From: Kurthia massiliensis | Lineage (GTDB): Bacteria; Bacillota; Bacilli; Bacillales_A; Planococcaceae | Direction of reading: 5' to 3' | Assembly: GCF_000285555.1 (NCBI RefSeq) | Contig: NZ_HE610999.1 | Coordinates: forward strand, 141,893-205,892 | Length of the DNA: 64,000 bases | Part shown: positions 58,416 to 64,000 of the stretch, piece by piece | Numbering within the stretch: the stretch's first letter is position 1 | Layout of the letters: every line of letters starts with the position of its first letter | Made by a program: the position numbers and the translations under genes | The notes under the pieces: generated by a model | Database searches by the model: none | The model's input: only the letters and a program-made list of their open reading frames with translations | What the model was told of the DNA's origin: nothing

Positions 58416-59582
58416 TTAAACTGACACTAACAATTCATATTGTGTAGCTTGTTTTAAATTCATGGCAGCGTTTAAATCTCGGTCCAACACTTGATGACAA
58501 TTTACACATTCGTAAATTCTATCTTTCAATGTTAAATCTACTTTCTTATGACCGCATACACTACACAATTTAGAACTCGGATAAAAGCGATTCACAAGAC
58601 GCAATTCAATGCCATATGCTTCGCACTTCATTTGCAACTTCGTTCTAAAATTGAAGAAACCTTGCTGTGCAATCGCTTTTGATAAGTGTCTGTTTTTCAT
58701 CATACCGCGCACATTTAGATCTTCTAATGCAATGAATGCTGGTTTGGTTTTCACCAAGTCATTCACAATGTGCTTCTGGTAGTTTTCTCGAATATTTGCT
58801 AGACGCTGATGTAACTTTTGTACGCGACAAATTTGTTTTTGTCGATTGTTAAAGTAGCAGTTTTCACCTGCCTTTTTTAATTTATTTTGTTCATAGCTTC
58901 TACTCAATTTTCGTTGAGCTTGTTTTAATCGTTTTTCAAGCTTTCTTACTTTATCTGTTTTATTGATATTTTCATAAACCTTACCGTTACTCATCATGGC
59001 AAAATCTTTGATCCCTAAATCAATACCGATGCCTTCTGATTCAGGCGTTTGTTTTATGCAGTCAGGCATTTCGCATAATACTGAAATATAGAATCGGTCA
59101 GCTTTTTGTGATACTGTACCGCTTTTGATAATTGCGTCTTGAGGTAAATAGTTAAATTCCTTTAGCGTTACCCAACCAATTGTAGGAATTTTAATTTGGT
59201 GGCGTTTTAGCGAAAAATCACCTTTCCCATTCTTAGGGAAATAAGCTTTCACATCTTGCCTGGCTTTCTTCTTAAAACGAGGATGTTTACTCAGCCCTTT
59301 GAAAAAGTTTTTGTAAGCACGTTCAGCATTCATAATCGCCTGCTTCACAGCTTTACTTGATACGGATTTAATCCACAAATCTTGTTGATTTTGTTTCGTG
59401 TGAATATTGTTTAACCACTTCGAGAAGTCATAACCACTCATGAATTTTCTGCCTTCTTTATAAGCAGTTATATTCGTTGCAATATACATGTTGTAGACAT
59501 AGCGACATACACCAAAAGTTCTGATAAGTTTTTCACGTTGCCGGTCAGTTGGTTTGATTTCCAGCTTATAAGCCCGCTTCAT
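58416..59582 (-). CDS. tnpB: TnpB RNA-guided nuclease
   Basis: A 388-residue TnpB, full length. N-terminal OrfB HTH ('DRQREKLIRTFGVCRYVYN'), RuvC-I 'GIGIDLGIKDFA' (Asp188), RuvC-II 'FIALEDLNVRGM' (Glu287), zinc finger Cys340/343/359/362 ('CSVCG', 'CVNC') and RuvC-III 'LDRDLNAAMN' (Asp369). All catalytic residues are present. TnpB uses a guide RNA from the element's right end to cut DNA beside a TAM and so keeps the element at its site. Ribosome site GAAAGGATG. Confidence 0.92.
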   Translation of the reverse strand: MKRAYKLEIKPTDRQREKLIRTFGVCRYVYNMYIATNITAYKEGRKFMSGYDFSKWLNNIHTKQNQQDLWIKSVSSKAVKQAIMNAERAYKNFFKGLSKHPRFKKKARQDVKAYFPKNGKGDFSLKRHQIKIPTIGWVTLKEFNYLPQDAIIKSGTVSQKADRFYISVLCEMPDCIKQTPESEGIGIDLGIKDFAMMSNGKVYENINKTDKVRKLEKRLKQAQRKLSRSYEQNKLKKAGENCYFNNRQKQICRVQKLHQRLANIRENYQKHIVNDLVKTKPAFIALEDLNVRGMMKNRHLSKAIAQQGFFNFRTKLQMKCEAYGIELRLVNRFYPSSKLCSVCGHKKVDLTLKDRIYECVNCHQVLDRDLNAAMNLKQATQYELLVSV

Positions 59583-59883
59583 TTCTTATCATCCTTTCAC
59601 CTGATTTTAACGAGATAGCATCTTATACATATATACCCATTTGTCTATTTTTTTGTCTACTGTTTTATTACTCCTTTTCTCTATAGGTTTATTATAATAT
59701 GGATAAATGTGTAAAATATAGTGAAAAGTATTAAATGGTAAATATTAATAGTAATTTTTTAATCATCTGAGCTTAGGATATTTCTTTGTTTTTAAGTTGA
59801 TGCATATTTACGAAAATAATTAGAAATCCAACATTAATTTTCGTAAACATTATTTTATGCAGGAGGATAGTTATTATCAAATA
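59583..59883. other. 301-bp AT-rich gap: TnpB left end, no gene
   Basis: Left end of the element near 59583-59640, then AT-rich DNA without open frames of note; the terminator of the CoA-transferase gene follows at 59884. Confidence 0.45.
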
Positions 59884-59922
59884 AATAAAACACCGAATGA
59901 CTGCTACCATTCGGTGTTTCTT
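59884..59922 (-). terminator. terminator of the CoA-transferase gene
   Basis: AAACACCGAATGGTAG / CATTCGGTGTTTT stem, bidirectional. Confidence 0.85.
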
Positions 59923-59923
59923 A

Positions 59924-61420
59924 TTATGATTTCACTGATTTTTTCGTATTGGCATATTCAATATGCCAAGAGAATGCTTCATCTAAAAGATGCGGTGTTT
60001 GTGCGTGATTTGTTTCTTCTGCAGCACGGTTGTAGTAATCCCATAATTTTTCTTTGAAGTTTGGATGTGCGCAGTTATCGATGATCGCTTTTACGCGTTC
60101 TTTCGGTGCAAGGCCACGTAAGTCTGCAACACCTTGTTCTGTTACAAGTACATCTACATCGTGTTCTGTATGGTCAACGTGTGACACCATTGGCACGATT
60201 GATGAAAGTGTACCGTTTTTCGCAGATGATTTTGTGACGAAAATACCGATACGTGCATTACGTGCGTAATCACCTGAACCACCGATACCGTTCATCATTT
60301 GTGTACCGAACACGTGCGTCGAGTTGACGTTACCGTAAATGTCAGCTTCGAGTGCTGTATTGATGCATACAAGACCGAGTCGACGAATAACTTCAGGGTG
60401 GTTTGAAATTTCTTGTGGACGTAATACGACTTTGTCCGCATAGTTTTCAAAATTGTTATAAACCTTATCTAAATAGCGCTCTGATAATGTAATCGATGTA
60501 CCAGAAGCGATGTTTACTTTACCTGCATCAATTAAATCAAACACAGCATCTTGTAGCACTTCAGAGTATAATTCAATATTTTCAAAATCAGAAGCAAGGA
60601 AGCCATTTAATACAGCATTTGCGACAGAACCAACACCTGATTGAATAACGGGTAGTTCTTCAAGACGGCCTGATGTGATTTCACCTTTTAAGAAATCAAG
60701 TAAATGATCAGCTATTACTTGTGTTTCAGCATCTGGCTCAACGATTAATGCCGGCGCATCGCGTAGTTCTGAATGTACGATACCTGCGATTTTATCGATA
60801 TCGACACGAATACCTTTTTCACCGATACGATCTGCTGTATCAACGATTGGAATCGGTTGACGGCGACCTTTACCAGCTTTTTCAGGAACGTAAATGTCGT
60901 GGCAACCTTCTAAGTCAGGTTGTGCCGTATTTAACTCGACTAAAACTTTCTTCGCATATTGTGCGTAAATCGGTGAGTTACCGACAGAGTTCGTTGGAAT
61001 GATGAGACCGTCCTCTGTAATCGCTGAAGCTTCGATGATCACAAAATCAAATGGTCCAATAACGCCGTTGCGCACTAATTCTGCGTTATGTGATAAGTGC
61101 ATATCTGAATATAAGACGATGCCACTGTTGACCGCATTACGCATTAATTTTTCTGCTTGGTAAGGGCCACGTTTACGAATAATGCCTGCCTCTACCATGT
61201 AGTGATCTACTTCGGGTCCTAATGAAGCGCCAGTATAAACATCTAGTTTAAAAGGTTCTTTTTTCGCACGCTCTACAAGTGCTAACGGAATTTCCTTTGC
61301 GTCGCTTGCGCGGCCAAAGCCACTCATACCGACAACCATACCATCTTCGAACCATGATGCTGCTTCTTCTGCTGAAACGATTTTATCTTCAAGAGATTTT
61401 AATCTAATACGTTCTTTCAT
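59924..61420 (-). CDS. acetyl-CoA hydrolase/transferase family (succinate/propionate CoA-transferase)
   Basis: A 498-residue class I-like CoA-transferase from ATG 61420 behind GAGGAGG. Motifs: 'GMVVGMSGFGRASDAKEIP', 'YTGASLGPEVDHYM', 'SDMHLSHNAELVRNG', 'QSGVGSVANAVLNG' and 'YSEVLQDAVFDLIDAG' with the catalytic Glu, then 'HVFGTQMMNGIGGSGDYARN'. Moves CoA between acetate and succinate or propionate. The LysR pair (61623-63454) lies upstream and may control it. Confidence 0.88.
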   Translation of the reverse strand: MKERIRLKSLEDKIVSAEEAASWFEDGMVVGMSGFGRASDAKEIPLALVERAKKEPFKLDVYTGASLGPEVDHYMVEAGIIRKRGPYQAEKLMRNAVNSGIVLYSDMHLSHNAELVRNGVIGPFDFVIIEASAITEDGLIIPTNSVGNSPIYAQYAKKVLVELNTAQPDLEGCHDIYVPEKAGKGRRQPIPIVDTADRIGEKGIRVDIDKIAGIVHSELRDAPALIVEPDAETQVIADHLLDFLKGEITSGRLEELPVIQSGVGSVANAVLNGFLASDFENIELYSEVLQDAVFDLIDAGKVNIASGTSITLSERYLDKVYNNFENYADKVVLRPQEISNHPEVIRRLGLVCINTALEADIYGNVNSTHVFGTQMMNGIGGSGDYARNARIGIFVTKSSAKNGTLSSIVPMVSHVDHTEHDVDVLVTEQGVADLRGLAPKERVKAIIDNCAHPNFKEKLWDYYNRAAEETNHAQTPHLLDEAFSWHIEYANTKKSVKS

Positions 61421-61492
61421 TAAGTGTTGCCTCCTCGATTGTGAATGTGTATTTTTTGTTGCATTCATAACATGATTAGGTAAAACTGTGAC

Positions 61493-61538
61493 AGAAAAAA
61501 TGACGCAAAGTTGTTAGGGGGCAACTTGCGCCTTTTTT
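61493..61538 (-). terminator. terminator of the LysR genes
   Basis: GCGCAAGTTG / CAACTTTGCGT stem with C-rich loop, followed on the minus strand by CATTTTTTCT. Confidence 0.7.
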
Positions 61539-61622
61539 AGCTACAAGATGTTCATCTCTAGTTGTTGGTATAAGTATATAACTTTTAAGGAAAAAATATC
61601 CAACTGATAATTTCTATGACTA

Positions 61623-62567
61623 TTATAGCGAGAAACTATCATTACTTAGTAAAAGTAGTGACATACGGTCTTTTGCCTCGATGCCTTTTGTGATTAAAAA
61701 TCGCTCGAACATCGGTAAATATTCTTTGACGGCATACGGCAGTTTTTCTTTTTTAGGAATAATGAGGACGACTTCTTTGACGGCATCACCATAAATCGGT
61801 CTTGCTTCTATGTATGGATTGCGTAATTGTGCATAAAGAGAGCGCAACATAATCGTACTACCGAGACGTTGTTCTAAAAAATGAAGCAACGCATGTGTAT
61901 TTTCTGTTTCTAAAATGACTTGCAAATCGGGCGTTTTTCCTTTGAATGCTTGCGTTAATAGTTTACGGCTATCATGTGATTCCGGGAAAAGCGCTAGCGG
62001 TTCTGTTGCAATGTCTTCCAAACAAAGTGTTTCTCGTTGAAGTAATGGATGACTGCGATGCGTTACGAATAAAAACATTTCATTATATAGTGGAATTTCA
62101 ACAAATTGCCCATTGATGCGATTGTCTTCATGATAAGAAAAAGCAATATCGACTTCATCATCTTCTAATAATGTCGTCACATGTGAGTGGGCTAACACTT
62201 TTGCAGGTGCAGGTTGAAATTGTTCAATATAATGCAAGACGCTCAATGAAATGAGATCGTAAATTGCACCAGGCATTGCACCAATACGTAGTTGTTCGTG
62301 ATCTTGTTGATCGAGCGCTTGTAATTGGCTTTTCGTTTGTTCAAGCGTTGCGAAAATTTGTTGGCATTGAGCGTATAAAATTTCGCCTGCTTTCGATAAT
62401 GTAATTTTTTTGCCGAGACGATTGAATAACAACACACCAATCGTTTGCTCAAGTACTTTAATTTGTTGGCTTAATGTCGGTTGTGCAATGTGAAGTCGTT
62501 GCGCTGCACGTGTAAAATGAAGCTCTTCACTTAAGACCATGAAGTATTCTAGTTGTCGTAATTCCAA
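61623..62567 (-). CDS. LysR-family regulator
   Basis: A 314-residue LysR protein. TTG 62567 (L-E-LRQLEYFMVL) behind AAAGGAGTT is chosen; the longer frame to 62660 runs into the preceding LysR gene. HTH: 'ELHFTRAAQRLHIAQPTLSQQIKVLEQTIGVLLF' (residues 15-48), then an effector domain. Begins 18 bp after the upstream LysR gene, so they share a transcript. Ligand unknown. Confidence 0.85.
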   Translation of the reverse strand: MELRQLEYFMVLSEELHFTRAAQRLHIAQPTLSQQIKVLEQTIGVLLFNRLGKKITLSKAGEILYAQCQQIFATLEQTKSQLQALDQQDHEQLRIGAMPGAIYDLISLSVLHYIEQFQPAPAKVLAHSHVTTLLEDDEVDIAFSYHEDNRINGQFVEIPLYNEMFLFVTHRSHPLLQRETLCLEDIATEPLALFPESHDSRKLLTQAFKGKTPDLQVILETENTHALLHFLEQRLGSTIMLRSLYAQLRNPYIEARPIYGDAVKEVVLIIPKKEKLPYAVKEYLPMFERFLITKGIEAKDRMSLLLLSNDSFSL

Positions 62568-62584
62568 TGCTTGAACTCCTTTCT

Positions 62585-63454
62585 TTAAAACATATTTAAA
62601 AAAGCGCGGGTCGCATACGATAAGTAGCGATCTTTTTTTGTGATCATCGCAATTTCCCATAAATACGGTTCTTCTTCATCAATTGACAGCATTTTGACGT
62701 GTGGATTGTTATGCTTTTCAAAAATAGATTTTGGCAAAATGGCAATGCCCATATTGAGCGCAATTAATTCGACCATTAAATCCCACTGTGAAGATTCATA
62801 AGCGATATGCGGTGAAAAGCCATTTTTTGCGCATAAATTAATGACCGTATCATGTAATGTAAAATCGTTTGTAAATAAAATAAATTTATCTTGTGCTAAT
62901 TCGGAAACTTTTATTCTATCGCGATTTGCAAGAGGGTGATTTTGTGATAAATAAATCATAAACTCATCGACAAAGTACGGCTTTACGTGAAAATGGTCTT
63001 CTGTAAACGGTTTAACCGTAAAGCCAATATCAATTTTTTCATCTTCAGCGAGCGTCAAAATATGTTTGGCGCCTAATTCAACGAGGCGAAGTGTCACATC
63101 TGGAAAGACGCGGTGGAATTTTTGGGCCATAGACGGAAAAATGAGCGTGCCGATAACAGGTGGAATACCGAGCATAATTTCACCTTTTCGTAAATCTTGC
63201 AATTCATCGAGTAAGTTTGGCATATCTTGGAGTGGCTTGAGCGCTAGGCGTCCTTGCTCAATGACGATTCTACCTGCGTCGGTCAGCTCCAATTTACGTG
63301 TCGTACGATTAAATAATGTGACATTTAATTCTTCTTCTAATTGTTTGACGACTTTACTTAAATAAGGCTGCGTGACGAACGTTTTTTCCGCTGCACGTGT
63401 AAAACTACCATATTCTGCAACTGCCATAAACAATTCAATCGAGCGTAAATCCAA
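62585..63454 (-). CDS. LysR-family regulator
   Basis: A 289-residue LysR protein. TTG 63454 is preferred: GGAGGTG of the apparent ATG 63469 is itself the ribosome site, and the resulting N-terminus 'LDLRSIELFMAVAEYGSF' aligns with its neighbour. HTH 'TRAAEKTFVTQPYLSKVVKQLEEELNVTLF', effector domain to the end. Divergent from the thiolase gene, so regulation of that gene is likely. Confidence 0.85.
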   Translation of the reverse strand: MDLRSIELFMAVAEYGSFTRAAEKTFVTQPYLSKVVKQLEEELNVTLFNRTTRKLELTDAGRIVIEQGRLALKPLQDMPNLLDELQDLRKGEIMLGIPPVIGTLIFPSMAQKFHRVFPDVTLRLVELGAKHILTLAEDEKIDIGFTVKPFTEDHFHVKPYFVDEFMIYLSQNHPLANRDRIKVSELAQDKFILFTNDFTLHDTVINLCAKNGFSPHIAYESSQWDLMVELIALNMGIAILPKSIFEKHNNPHVKMLSIDEEEPYLWEIAMITKKDRYLSYATRAFLNMF

Positions 63455-63567
63455 ATTTGACACCTCCATTTATTTATAACTGATAGATATAAAAAATATT
63501 CTTTATATGAATTTTACTAATAATTATCCAGAATGTAAAATTTAGACAGTGAGAAAGGGGAGAAAGT

Positions 63568-64000
63568 ATGAAAAATGTTGTGATTGTAGAAGCAGTACGT
63601 ACAGCAATTGGGAATTTCAACGGTGCATTTGAAGGCACAGCTGCCACAGAACTTGGGGCAGTCGTTGTAAAAGAAGTTTTAAATCGTTCAAATGTAGAAG
63701 CAGCACAAGTCGATGAAGTCATTTTGGGGAATGTACTTCAAGCTGGTCTTGGTCAAGGTCCGGCACGTCAAGCAGCTGTTTATGCTGGATTACCTTTCGA
63801 AGTACCAGCAACGACGATTAATAAATTATGTGGTTCAGGTTTAAAAACAGTTCATCTCGCAACACAAGCCATTCAGCTTGGGGAGGCTGATATTGTGATT
63901 GCGGGTGGTACAGAAAATATGACGCGCGCGCCTTATTTATTAGATAAAGCACGCCAAGGTTACCGTATGGGTGATGGTAAAATTGTCGATAGCATGATTG
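63568..64000 (+). CDS. acetyl-CoA acetyltransferase (thiolase), cut by window end
   Basis: The first 144 residues of a thiolase: '[19 protein letters not shown]', '[24 protein letters not shown]', active-site '[12 protein letters not shown]' (Cys88) and '[17 protein letters not shown]'. Condenses two acetyl-CoA to acetoacetyl-CoA or does the reverse. ATG 63568 behind AAAGGGGAGAA. Divergent from the LysR pair; continues past 64000. Confidence 0.92.
   Translation, partial: MKNVVIVEAVRTAIGNFNGAFEGTAATELGAVVVKEVLNRSNVEAAQVDEVILGNVLQAGLGQGPARQAAVYAGLPFEVPATTINKLCGSGLKTVHLATQAIQLGEADIVIAGGTENMTRAPYLLDKARQGYRMGDGKIVDSMI

Larger units (their letters stand above)
58265..59640 (-). mobile_element. stand-alone TnpB element (IS200/IS605 superfamily, IS1341-like)
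   Basis: One tnpB gene with flanking non-coding ends and no tnpA. The right end (58270-58415) is conserved-looking non-coding sequence ('gcctgtggagagtgatacga' on the minus strand) that should encode the 3' part of the guide (omega/re) RNA. The left end lies near 59583-59640. Exact boundaries are not determinable by eye. Confidence 0.6.

Noticed and set aside
1-64000. tRNA, rRNA, riboswitch or prophage structural genes
   Set aside because: None recognised on either strand by eye; a covariance-model search would be needed to exclude small structured RNAs.

Overview
The window is low-GC DNA from a Gram-positive bacterium of the order Bacillales. Strong Shine-Dalgarno sites, frequent TTG/GTG starts, a sigma-W-type promoter, a Bacillus-type LexA box, CstR/CsoR regulators, MprF and a YceC/YceG/YceH-type tellurite cluster all point there. 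A Planococcaceae/Caryophanaceae host such as Kurthia or a relative is my guess, not something the sequence proves. The centre of the window is a plasmid or chromid core: an iteron origin (about 19.3-20.4 kb), a large Rep protein, a primase on the other side of the origin, and a ParA plus small-partner partition pair. The window is therefore best read as part of a large plasmid or secondary replicon, although an integrated replicon cannot be excluded.

Layout. 0-3.3 kb: accessory debris, comprising an IS3 end, two small immunity-like proteins, a decayed polymorphic-toxin C-terminus, an acetyltransferase remnant, a TPR protein and a lipoprotein. 3.4-8.7 kb: a decaying copy of a persulfide/sulfide-stress (cst/yrk-like) region with a CstR repressor, rhodaneses, TusA, a DsrE-like protein, a TauE permease, thioredoxin and several CstR-type operators. 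Several of its genes are broken. 8.9-12.8 kb: a split coiled-coil DNA-binding-like protein, an AbrB relic fused to an IS3 relic, MsrA, a GNAT protein, small unknown genes and a GGDEF relic. 13.1-17.6 kb: two TerD proteins, YceG and TelA behind a sigma-W-type promoter. 17.6-25 kb: primase, origin, Rep, a flavin monooxygenase, parS, ParA and its partner. 25-36 kb: cargo including an aminoglycoside 6-adenylyltransferase-like gene, a kinase-like protein, Nudix, a large beta-helix protein, a FabG-like reductase, MprF and an FMN reductase. 37-43 kb: a secreted nucleotidase, then a second and intact CstR operon. 43-52 kb: an HTH-TPR regulator divergent from an MFS exporter, hydrolases, nitroreductases, a copper-bundle protein and small genes. 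51.4-56.2 kb: a signalling group (response regulator-phosphatase, CheR, hybrid histidine kinase). 56-64 kb: lipoproteins, a TnpB element, a CoA-transferase, two LysR regulators and the start of a thiolase.

How it fits together. Rep, iterons and primase would start replication and ParA with its partner would segregate the replicon. Two features stand out here. A 16-bp site identical to the chromosomal Spo0J/ParB parS consensus lies just upstream of parA. A family of TTTACATGTAAA-type palindromes sits in the intergenic gaps from about 12.2 to 35.3 kb, bracketing rep and par, and I read nothing comparable in the rest of the window. Together they suggest a dispersed centromere or a nucleoid-protein-bound domain. 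The two CstR operons share operators of the form ATACCC-N4-GGGTAT. The left copy has collected premature stops, a lost start codon and a deletion, while the right copy is intact.

Limits: all family names come from reading the proteins by eye. No database search or alignment was run, and operator and promoter calls are motif matches only.
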